Below are positions 1 through 10,500 of a DNA stretch of 64,000 bases, in pieces. The notes under the pieces are model-generated. The model searched no databases. It saw nothing but the letters and a program-made list of their open reading frames with translations, and was not told the origin of the DNA. Source of the stretch: Zygnema cylindricum (lineage: Eukaryota > Streptophyta > Zygnematophyceae > Zygnematales > Zygnemataceae); the NCBI GenBank assembly GCA_037447655.1, contig JBBHKE010003562.1, forward strand, positions 21,458 through 85,457, read 5' to 3'. Numbering within the stretch: position 1 is the stretch's first letter; the number at the start of each line of letters is the position of its first letter. The translations under genes were made by a program, and so were the position numbers.

Positions 1-229
1 ACATATATCTAAATGCATAAAGATATACATATAAATATATATAGATATACATATAGATATATATATATATCTAAATATATATTTAAATCATATGTATACA
101 TATATCTAAATGTATAAAGATATACATATAAATCCATATATGAATATACACACAGATATACATATAAATTTTATATGAATATGTGTTTATATATATATAT
201 ATATATGCAGATGTATATACATATATGTA

Positions 230-282
<53 letters not shown>
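1..282. repeat. AT-rich microsatellite block
   Basis: ATAT/ATACAT-type simple sequence, ending in a pure (TA)n run at about 231-281. The Tyr/Ile-rich open frames here come only from the repeat and are not genes. Confidence 0.95.
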
Positions 283-283
<1 letters not shown>

Positions 284-697
284 AAAGCATGTATATCTAC
301 AATACATATCACAATACATTTAAATATTTATCAACATATTGATATATTGTTATATTGTTATTTTAACGGGCGATATTGTTACTTGGGACACTTGGTTCAT
401 CTTGTCATTGTAATAATGGTGATGTTTTGTTCTAAAACTTTTTTCTCCGTCTTCTGTCAGATTGTTAACCGGTTGAGATCGAAGGCAAAATTTTCACCTT
501 CCGGCGGCTCAATGAAAATCGGGACTGATAATGGAAAAAACGCTATGGCGAAACAAAGGTACATCATCCTCTCCTCCTCCCATCCCTCCCCTCCCTTCCT
601 TTCAGAAAAGAAAAAGCGAAAGAATCAAAATTGTGTCGGATCTTAATTCTATTTGCAAAAAAAAATAGGGCTAATGGGGAGATAGCTTCAACAAAAC

Positions 698-738
<41 letters not shown>

Positions 739-1786
739 AAAAGAGGCAGAGGCAAAAAACACAAAAACAAAACTGACCATAAACTTTTTCCCATTCCGGT
801 GGCCGCCACTACAAGACAATCTTTTCCCCAAATCTCCACAAAAAAAAAGAAGATCGAGATTTGAGGCTCAAGTATTCTGCCGGAAAAAAATGACGAAAAA
901 AAAAATCAAATAAATAAATAAATTCCCACCCAAGAAAAAAGTAAAAAAAAAAAAAGAAAAAAAGGTAATCCGCGTCAATAATTGTGGAACAGTATAATAT
1001 CTGAATCAAACCTAGAAAAAAAAAAAACAAAAAAAATATTTTTGAAAACATTCACTAAACGTCCCCAAATGTTAGGCAAAAATCTCCCCCCCTATTGAAA
1101 AATAAATAAAAATAATAAAAACATGCATTTATTAGAGTTTTTATTTTGATTACTTAATTTCATATAATTTTATTTTTAAAATATTTTGGTTTTAAATGTA
1201 ACCATTTAAGATAAGAATGTCAAATGTTAAATGTTAAATGATGCAAAACATTGCAAAATTTAACTTAACATTCCACCATTTTATATGGATGTCGATCTTT
1301 TTACATTTTAACATTTCAAAATTTTATCAAAAAATTTGACGATTTCGACATTGACATGTCGATTAAAAAAAAAAAAACAAAAATTGAGAATTCAAAATTT
1401 AAAATAAAATGAAATGAAAATATTTAGGATTAAAACATTATAAATTGAACAACTGTGGAAATTATGGATATCACCGAGATTGTGGAACTTGTAAAAACTA
1501 TAAATTGTAGACTTTGTGAAAATTGTCGAAATGTTATCAAAGAGCAATAGGAGTAAATTGAAACCGGTACCTCTTTTGACTAAATTTGACTTTGAAAATG
1601 GACAAAAAAACATCTCATTGTGATGTAAGAATTGATGATTGGGTATGAGAACCCCGGAAACTAAACAAGAATTGTTTTTCTTATCATTCATTTTTTTTTA
1701 AATCTTGTTGAACATCAAACATTGAACTTGAAGAAACTACATTGTGAATTTTTTAAGGTTTTCTAAGGTTTTTTAAGGCTTTTAAA
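283..1786. other. intergenic, low complexity, no gene recognised
   Basis: Contains a (GA)n microsatellite at about 701-734, several A-rich tracts (840-1040) and AT-rich filler. Open frames on both strands are short and compositionally biased. No conserved domain or spliced gene was seen. Confidence 0.7.
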
Positions 1787-2020
1787 ACACCGTGAATCGT
1801 TAATAGAGTAGAGAAAATATTAGAGTGGGGTTCATATTAATGTTAATATTAATTAAGATGTTAATATTTTCTACTTCTAATTCGATTTCGAATGACAACG
1901 CTAAACGAATTAGCGCCAAGAAAAAAAAAAGTCGGTGTCATTACCGCTATTTTAGGTGAGAAGGGTAAAATTTAGGGGGCACCTATATAGTGTCATCCAC
2001 ACTAATAACGATACAAGGTG
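1787..2020. mobile_element. MITE, CACCGTG...ATCGTTA end type
   Basis: The left end reads ACACCGTGAATCGTTAATAG and the right end, reverse-complemented, reads CACCTTGTATCGTTATTAG. The interior holds no ORF. The same end pattern recurs across the window. Flanks share an approximate AGGCTT repeat, but not a clean target-site duplication. Confidence 0.65.
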
Positions 2021-3329
2021 AGGCTTGAAATCATATTAATTTATTCTAATGAAAACCCTAAAAAACCCTTAAAAAAAAAAAAAAAAAAAAAAAAATGAAT
2101 AGATGTTGGACATCTAGGCACTAAACATCCAAAAAAAAATATCATTGAACATTATTTGAAAGAATAAAAAGGATATAATTTGATATGTAGGGTAATAAAT
2201 AAATAAATATATGAATAAATAAATAAATAAGTAAACAAATAAATTCCCTCTCTTCTCTATTTGATATATTATGAAGTCAACAAATTACAATCGTTTTAGA
2301 TGCGGCTATTAGAGAAAAAAAACTATTTTACGTAAATGCCAAAAAAAAAAAGCAAAAATAATAAAATAAATAAGAATTATTGATGCTAACCTAGAGTTGG
2401 ATAACATAAAGGCGTTTTAATTTTTATCATAAATTTTAGGGTTACAATTAATATTGGTTCAATTTTGGGTTTTGGGTGAAATCCATAAACAAATGTCATT
2501 CATCTATAGTCATCTTGTTAAGAATCAAAACCTTCAGAACTCGGAGGAATTCGGAGATCCATGCGCTTCTTCAAACCAATCCCACGACAATTCACACGTG
2601 CGAAAACCCCGCGAAGAAAAATCGACACGGTACGGTACGGTACAATTATTGAAAAACTGGAAAAGAGCCCGAAAATGCTAAATTTGTTACCGTTGTAACT
2701 TCCATAAAAAACAAAACAAAACCGTACAGTACTTTTCGTACACCATTGTACCTCTAGAATTAGTGTTGAAAGTTATTTTTCGGCCTTTAAAGTTTAAACC
2801 ATTGGCTAAGGTGCGAAAATAATAGGAAACGGTATAATAGGAAAACCTAATATTGTCTAATCGTACATTACACGTGCCTGTAGCCAAAAATATGTGGGTA
2901 CTAAATTGCGTACTAAATTCACGTGAAAGTTTATTTATTTATACACGTGTCACCGCCCTAAGGGCCGTCGCTTGTCGAAATTCCATTAGAAATTTCGAAT
3001 TAACGCCAATTCCGCCGTAATTGCCCAGATCGTATCCTGACTTCCTTTGCCGTTGCTACTCTGTATTTACTGACGCTATTTTTGTTAGTCATGGCAGTGA
3101 GCATCATTTGCTGGATAATAATATCCCCCCTGGCATTTCCGGCGCGTTCCAACGCTCCACGTGTACGAACGATTCGGAAGTGTGAAGACAAACTCTCCGT
3201 ACATTATTTTTTGTATGGATAGTAAATGGTGCCGTTACTGTACTTTTTTGTCATGTTTTTTTGAAAAAAAGTCCTGGTTAAATGTTTACAGAAACTTTTG
3301 AATGAATATTTTATTATTCTAATGAATGA
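2021..3329. other. intergenic, no gene recognised
   Basis: Holds a telomere-like AAAACCCTAAAAAACCC stretch near 2,050, a poly(A) run near 2,070-2,095, a short CGGTACGGTACGGTAC repeat near 2,628 and AT-rich sequence. Nothing with coding character was found. Confidence 0.6.
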
Positions 3330-3500
3330 ATATCCAACGGTCATCGTTACCTCCCATGCCTTTGGAGCATACTGCCAAGATTGTTTGTAATGTTATTCGC
3401 GGATAAAAACAAAATAATAGGTAAAATATAATACGGAGAGGTCCGGATTTCCGTAAACATTAAACAACCTCACTTTGACACTTTTCGTCCGATGGAACTT
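3330..3500. repeat. diverged copy of the right part of the element at 4,854-5,586
   Basis: From CCAACGGTCATCGTTACCTCC through GGTCCGGATTTCCGTAAAC to CGTCCGATGGAACTTT it parallels 5,430-5,578 base by base with scattered changes. The terminal CGCCACC is lost, so this is a broken copy. Confidence 0.75.
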
Positions 3501-3506
3501 TACAGC

Positions 3507-3695
3507 TTGTATCGTTATTAGTGTTAACAACTTTTTCGCCACTTAAAACATCATTTCTCCGTACACACTTCTTCAATTTTCAAATGGAGACCACAATTTG
3601 AAAGTTGTGAATCTTAGTTTCAATCGCAACCGTCAGATCTAAAATCCGATCTAAAATCCGACATGTGTGTACGGGGAAAAGATGTTTTAGAGTAA
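3507..3695. mobile_element. MITE family A, degenerate copy
   Basis: Begins TGTATCGTTATTAGTGTTAA, followed by the family-A core (CGCCACTTAAAACATC, TTTCTCCGTACACACTT, the CAACCGTCAGAT block) and the mirrored GTACGGGGAAAAGATGTTTT arm. The right terminus is lost. Confidence 0.75.
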
Positions 3696-4531
3696 GGTTC
3701 CATTAGGGGAAAAATGTTGTTGTTTACTGAAAGCCGTACTGTTTTGTACCACACAGTGCCGTACCACAAAAAATAAAATGTCAGAAAAATAAGTCTACTG
3801 AATGACGGATTTGATTCTCCACGTTTATAGGCGTAAATTTGGACCGTCGGATGCAAAATCGGATACACTATCGTCTGACACTTTCAGTTCGCAGCAAGTG
3901 GCCCCGAGTAGGTCAATTCTAACCCCTTGAACGAATACCATCGTGCCTTGTGGAAAAGTGAACAAATATCCACGACGACCGCGCGACCAGGTGGGTACAC
4001 GTCGCATATGACATGTGCCTTTCGCCACGGAGGATGAGAGGCCACCGGAAGCCGCCAGAAAATCTTTGACGGAGGATATTGTTTCACGCTTTTGTTGCCA
4101 TCCACTAACCATTCTGACATTTTCGTACGCTTTTACAAATCTTAAGTTTCGTCCGCCCGTACAGATTTTATTCAATACGTCGTACGAGTCACTTTTGCTC
4201 TCAGAGATCCTTTGAAGATTATCATAATCAAATTCATCTATTACGTGGACCAATAAAAGTGTGCCACGCAAATAAAATGTCGGTTATTGACCCGACACAA
4301 TGGAACGATAGCTTCAGGAAACAAATTTTCGACGATTACTGAGAACGCCTTAATGGAGCAACGCTCTTAAGAGACGAAAAAAACATTAACACTAACAGCG
4401 ATACACGGTGTACATTAACACGCGATCACAGGCCTACACGTCATACATGTCGTACAGTCCATGTGCCTTTTGCCAATGAGGTCTACCGAAAACTTCTTCG
4501 CACGCTTCTTTTGTCATCCACTACCCCCCAC

Positions 4532-4747
4532 AACCGTGAATCGTAATTAGCGTTAATGTTTTATTCGTCTCCTAAAACATATTTTCTCCGTACACACTTG
4601 TCGGAACGTGGATCTGACGGTTGCGATTGAAAGGTAGCATTCTCAGCTTACGAATGGCGATCTTATATTGAAAATTGGACAATGTGTACAGATAAAAGAT
4701 GTTTTCAGTGGCGAAAAAATTGTTAATGCTAATTACGATTCACGGTT
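4532..4747. mobile_element. MITE family A
   Basis: Left end AACCGTGAATCGTAATTAGC, right end GCTAATTACGATTCACGGTT: near-perfect inverted termini about 215 bp apart. The interior has the family core (CTCCGTACACACTTGTCGG, GATCTGACGGTTGCGATTG, AAAGATGTTTTCAGTGGCG). Confidence 0.85.
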
Positions 4748-4853
4748 AGGTACAGTGACTTTCAAAGTTTTGTCGCACCTTTCTGCCATTCCGTTTCGAA
4801 ATTTTCATTTTCCATTTTCAAAATTATAATTTGGTCGCAAACTTTTCATACAA

Positions 4854-5586
4854 GGGTGGCGTTCCATCAGGACTTCCTGTAATTGTACGGCGAACATTAC
4901 AGGATGCTACTGTACATTTTGAACGAAGTTCTTTCACGTAGAGTCTGTAATCCACGTGCTCTGGAATGAGTGGTACCACGTAAGATAAGATCGTATATTG
5001 AAAATCGTCAAATATTTTTTACACCGACCAATTTTACTCGAAATCATCATTTGCATACCATGTGCGTGCGGACCAGGGCATCGTATCACACAAATTTTGT
5101 ACTTCTTGCAAACGCTTGTCAGATGCCAGCTCATTTTTTTAGGGTTTCTTCTTTTTCGCGTGACGAATGAGCCCTTCCGCAAATAGTGTGACGAATGGCT
5201 GGTAACAAAAATAGCGCGACGAAAGTTCGTTACGAAATTACTTTTGTAATTTCGGTTGGATTTTTGAATGCATATATCGTGTGCGAAATTTTTCGATTTC
5301 CGTTGGTTGCCGTCCTGACACGTATATTCATTGTCCAGCGTGTCGTCGCTCAAATTTTTCTGTGTACCTCCTCGAGGTACATCACCATTTATAGAAACTT
5401 TGGAAGCGAATGCTTCGCGAAAAAAACATCCAACGGTCATTGTTACCTCCTACACCTTTGGAGAATATTGACAAGTTTCTCTGTAATGTTGTTCACAGAT
5501 AAAAACAAAATAAGAGGTACGGTCTAATACTGAGAGGTCAGGATTTCTGTAAACAACCTCACTTTTCGTCTGATGGAACGCCACCC
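4854..5586. mobile_element. PIF/Harbinger-like non-autonomous TIR element
   Basis: Termini are inverted repeats: GGGTGGCGTTCCATCAG at the left, CTGATGGAACGCCACCC at the right, 733 bp apart. A 3-bp CAA abuts both sides (4,851-4,853 and 5,587-5,589). A 3-bp target-site duplication with termini starting GGG is typical of PIF/Harbinger, although that superfamily normally duplicates TWA. The 168-codon internal minus-strand frame (4,934-5,440) resembles no transposase I recognise. Confidence 0.7.
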
Positions 5587-6249
5587 CAAGTTCTTAATTA
5601 TTGTAGCTCCGCTGGTACAGATATTACGTTCAGATTTTAGTATTTTACGTTTGAAGAATATTTATAGATTTTAAAATCAAAATAATAACCTACGTGGTCC
5701 AACCAAAATGTGCCAACGCACTTCAGAATTTTTTTACTGATTTGACCCGACATAATGGTTGACCCTGCTAGTAAACCCTTCCCGAAGAAATGTCCGTACG
5801 TTTACTTGGACCGCCTAATGAAATAAAGAACTGCGATCTTCTTTTCTCTTTGCACACGTGTCTTGTTTTCGATTGGAGACCGCCAACTAAAGTGAGAATT
5901 TGCCCGTCTAATCGCAACCGTCCGATTAAAAATTCGACATGTGTACAGAGCCTTCGCATGCATCCTGTCCCTACGCTCGAAGTCGAGAGAATGGGCGTCG
6001 TTCGGATAGATGGTCTGGATGATCCCGCTGGGCCTTGGGCGGTGAAAATCTATCCGTGATTTGGCACTCCATCGGGAAATAATAATCCGGGGCTGCTCAA
6101 AAGACATGAAATTCCGTACATGTGTCACGGAGCCCTTTTATTTCCGTTGGGCATGACGTGTCGGTTACGATCGTTGGTTCAAGACATCGACATTGGGGAA
6201 GCCGCGCATGACATGTGTGAGAAAAAAGAGTGAAATTATCACACCTCGA
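5587..6249. other. intergenic with a family-A MITE core remnant
   Basis: About 5,838-5,950 holds the family-A core (CTTTTCTCTTTGCACACGTG, GATTGGAGACCGCCAA, TCGCAACCGTCCGATTA) without clear termini. The segment near 5,690-5,765 resembles 4,240-4,310 (ACGTGG..CCAA...GACCCGACA.AATGG). No gene seen. Confidence 0.6.
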
Positions 6250-6640
6250 TGTCATAGATGACTCTTCCGATAGTGGTTAAGACAATCTGTTATCGAGAGA
6301 TGCTTTGGATGAGTTTCTTTGCACTTGTAGTCGACTTTTTTTGAGAGAATGGGCTCTAAGGGCCTTTGTGCTTCAGTTCTCCCTTCTCGTTACTGTCGTC
6401 ATTCATTTACGACTTTACAAGAGTGGAAGTTTCTATTCTCCTTCGGTCGCCTATTGCTGTTACAGATCGACAGTGTGTTTCAAAACTCCGTCAACATGTT
6501 CTGCCAAGTCTGGAAGACTCGAGGGGCTTCTTTTTGGTATCTCTCTCCCCATTCAGTTTTTCAGTTTTATCTTTTCTATTCACATTCTTTGTTCCCATGT
6601 ACTCAGATGGTTTATCAGCATGCTTCTCTCTCAATCAAGT
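6250..6640 (+). mobile_element. LINE 3' end fragment, degenerate
   Basis: Translation in shifting frames parallels the 3' part of the LINE at 63 kb: ALDEF followed by a Cys/Ser/Leu-rich stretch, ILLRSPIAVTDR (63 kb copy: ILLRSSIAVMDR), then the shared 3' terminus CTCAGATGGTTTATCAGCATGC at 6,602-6,623. Several frameshifts, so it is dead. Confidence 0.75.
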
Positions 6641-7273
6641 CTTTCATCCGTCATAACTAAAGGCTTTCATGAAAGAACAAGCAACACAATGTGCTTTTTC
6701 GAAACAATACGTCCTTCGTAGACAAAAACAAGCACAACGCTATTGCAAATATGCCACTCTAAAATACACAACCAGGATATAATCATCACCACCAATATCT
6801 GCACATTTGGACTCATGTTACAAGCATTTCCTAAATGGACATTTACAACTTATTTACAAAGAATAAGGTCGAAACTTCTCACACGTACAGGTCAACATTC
6901 AACCTACAATCTAGTAGGCTATACATTGAATGAGCATCAACTCCTTTTGTCTTCTTGAAACAGAGACTACTATAAAGTCCCACGTTATACGAACTGATGA
7001 TTGAATCACATCATTTGAAGAAAATACTTAAAAAACATCCGACATACCGGATCTTAGATGCCAAAAATCCCTAAGAAAAAACCCTCAAAAAACCCTCAAA
7101 AAGCCCTGAAATGCTATAAACAAGACAATACAATTCCACGTGGAAAACGTCAAAATTTATAAACAGAAATTTACAAACCACCTTTCCTCCATTGGGCTGA
7201 AAATCCTCCACACTCGTCCGTCACACATTCAGTTTGGTAATCTTGTTGAGTGATCATCTGGAACCTCACTTGA
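6641..7273. other. no gene recognised
   Basis: AT-rich sequence with an AAACCCTCAAAAAACCCTC telomere-like stretch near 7,081. It lies beyond the 3' end of the PPK2 gene. Nothing else could be supported. Confidence 0.6.
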
Positions 7274-7414
7274 CGAGGAAGTCCTCCCGGTCTCCCACGA
7301 GAAAGTCCTCGACGAGAAAGTCCTCCCGGTCTCCCACGAGAAAGTCCTCGACGAGAAAGTCCTCCCGGCCTCCCACTAGAAATTCTTCCACGAGAAAGTC
7401 CTCCCGGTCTCCCA
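7274..7414. repeat. 39-bp coding-like minisatellite, about 3.7 copies
   Basis: The unit contains GAGAAAGTCCTCCCGGTCTC and CCACGAGAAAGTCCTCGAC. Being a multiple of three, it stays open on both strands: RKSSRSPTRKSST on plus, and an R/G-rich GRPGGLSRRGLSR on minus. It lies 180 bp beyond the PPK2 stop codon, so it is probably in the 3' untranslated region or just downstream. Confidence 0.9.
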
Positions 7415-7596
7415 CTCCTTGGCATTGTTTTTACTATATCGACTAACATGTGGGAGAGACTCGGGGGAAACCTACCACTTTCTCCATATGTCTTTTGTGT
7501 TTTGAATAACAGTTCAAAAAGTGTAAACCACACTACATTTCCGCAGATGTCTTAATGTGTTTAATGTGTCTGTAGTAATACATTGCCAATTCAAAT

Positions 7597-10500
7597 TCAA
7601 TAAATTAACGGCACGAAACTTTGTTCCGACATGGATGGCCGTACATAGTTTTCTTCTTGAAGTGGAGGAATCTCGACTTCGAGGGATTCGTAAGGGAATT
7701 GACTGAGAAGATGAGAAATACAATTTAATCTCGCGGCCTTTTTGTCATCAGCCGGGATAACGTGCCAAGGTGCCTAAAAACAAACAATTGGACACACATC
7801 CCAGATATCAGTTTGGAATGTACTACATAGTTTATTATTTCAAGGCATAGACGGAGGAAAATTTCCAAAGATTCCAGAAAAATGACGCAAGCAACACTTA
7901 CCAAAGATTTGACACAATCCCAAATGACAGTTTTGAATGACGTAACACATAGTTTATCATTTTTTCAGGCGTAAAAAGAAGGAATAGTACCAAACATTCC
8001 AGTAAAAAATTCAAACAATTGTGCACACACCCCAAATGTCGGTTTTGAAAGAAAAATCACGTAGTTCTTAGTTTCTGCAAGCACCAAAGACGGAAAAGTC
8101 CCTACCATTCCAGTAAAAGATGATGTAAGCAGCTCAAAAGTAAAATTTCACAGACTGAAGTTTTTATCATATTACCTCCTCGATGTCGCAACAACTGAAC
8201 ATGACATCTTTCGCATAGCTGTAGTCAGACCACCGGGATCGGGCATACATATCCATGGGACTTAGTTTTCGACGTTTTTCCGGTCTATTCAATCTTTCCT
8301 GTAAATCAACAGTAGTAAAAAAAAAAACAAACTGAAAAAATTACATGCATGCTTCATATGATTACTGACTGAAGTATTGTTTCAAAATTAACCAGATGGT
8401 TTATGGTTCCAGTACACTCTTGGATTTAATTCAACATGTGAAAGTATTGCAATCTGTACCAGCATTACTTGCCGTCCTTAAAAAAACTAAGAAAGTCAGG
8501 AAGGAAAACTTTGGTACTGATGGAATTTAAAACAACAAGTGAATTCAAGAAAACAATCGTGGCTCTCTCTCCCTCGAAAGATTGAGTTAGACTATGGTAG
8601 TGTGGTCAAAAATTACCAAGTACCCTTGATCACAGAAAAGCAGAGGGCAAAGTTGAAGGTTGAAGGTTGAACAACTTCTGGTTTGTCTGGTTTACAGAAT
8701 TAAAAACAAAGAATTCGAACCAGGAAAAACCACATACTTTAAAATCAGAGATGTGAAAATGAGAATTTGGAAAGTAATCCACATTTTCTTGCGTTTGCCC
8801 ATAGTCGGGAAAGGGAAATTACACCATCTCATATATCCAGCAGAAGTGATTCATCCCACAGAGGCAGCTCTATCATCTCACAATACACCGCCCATCACTA
8901 TGAGTTGAGTTACTGACTTATTCAAGTTAACACTCTATTAATATTAGCTACATTAGATTACCCATCACTGTTAAATTTACTGAACTATCCAAGTTAACAC
9001 TTTATTAGGATTAGCTACGTTAGATTACCCATCACTATTAGAGTTACTGAATTATTCGAGTTAGCACTTTATTAAATCAGCTACATTAGATTATGGTAGC
9101 TCCATAATGGTTTGCAACATGGCTCATTATGGGCCATTTAATTCAATAATGTCCTTTTGTGGTTTTGAACCACAAAACCCTCACACTAACTAGTGTGGTT
9201 AACCCTATCGGCGATGGGTAGTGTATATATCTTTGAAGCTCACCTTGAACCTCTTTTCTTGCTGTTCTGGACTGACAGAAACCCAATATTTGATCAAATG
9301 AATTCCAGACCTCACGAGCAATCTCTCGAATTCTGGGCAAGATCGCAAAAACTCTTTATACTCGTCATCAGTGCAGAAACCCATAACCTGAACATATAAA
9401 CCCAGGAGTGACTTTTTAGATGTTAAAGCGACCTCGGTTGTAAGATTTCACTTTCAAGTTCATCTCTCCATCCCTTTGACTGAGCTGAGAAGAAAAAAAT
9501 CAATCAGGTCCTCAGAAAACTTAAATCTTGCAAAGATGCAATACAGGTAATGTTTACCGAGGGCATACCAAAATCAATCAATCACAACCTTTATATGTCA
9601 AACATTCAAGATACAGTCTCAATGATAACCAATTGCTGGTTAGAACATTATGCAATAACCGTCAATTACGCAAAAGATACGAGAGAGCATATTCTCTCCT
9701 TAAACACTAAGAACTCGTGACTTTTTCCGACAGCTGCCCATTCTTGATAAATCAATTTGACGATTTTATTTTAATATCGACAACTAGATCACAATCATCT
9801 TTCACCCTCGATAACATTCTATGAACTAATATCCACCTAGGTTCTCAGAGGTTTACGTGATGGAAAAACAATTACCCTTTCAACGCCTGCCCGATTGTAC
9901 CAGCTTCGATCAAAAATAACCATCTGTCATTAGCAAATTGGAAAGCGAACATAAAGCGTTAACCAAACTTGAAAAATCTTTTCTTGAAGCATTCTCATCT
10001 CAACAGAGAAGATGAAAAAAGTAGCGGTGTTTGTCAAACGAAAATCATGAAGTCAACAAACAATCCGATGGGAAAAGTAACAAACACATTACTAAAAAAG
10101 AAGGATGATAAAGAATAAACATTGACAGCCGAGGCTCATGAGCCATAATCAGAAAATTAATAAACGAAAGAAGCTTTCAAACATATTCCTAACCTTGGCA
10201 ATTGCCAAATAAGGTTGATCAGGTTGAGTGCCAAATGAACCAGATTGATTCAGCCATCAGCTTTGAAGTTTAGTGAGCTGATGCGAAGGGATATGGCAAT
10301 TTGACGACAAAAAACTTAAAACATACATGATGGAAGATGACAAAAGAAGGACAAATAAAACATGCCGACAATAACGCGTTGTCTCTATGACTAAAGAGAC
10401 TAAAATGGTCTGCATTGTAAGGAAAAATCAAAAAACATGCTTCGAACTTCAAAATGCTGCAATAAAAAAGAAAAAAAAAGACTTCCACAAGCTACAACCC

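Noticed and set aside
83-646. Tyr/Ile-rich open frames on both strands
   Set aside because: They are translations of TA and ATAC microsatellites, without codon structure or domains.
3825-4271. 148-codon minus-strand frame
   Set aside because: Lies among MITE debris, matches no family I recognise and overlaps family-A core sequence at its end.
7274-7414. CRISPR-like array
   Set aside because: Direct repeats are contiguous 39-bp units without spacers; this is a minisatellite in eukaryotic DNA.
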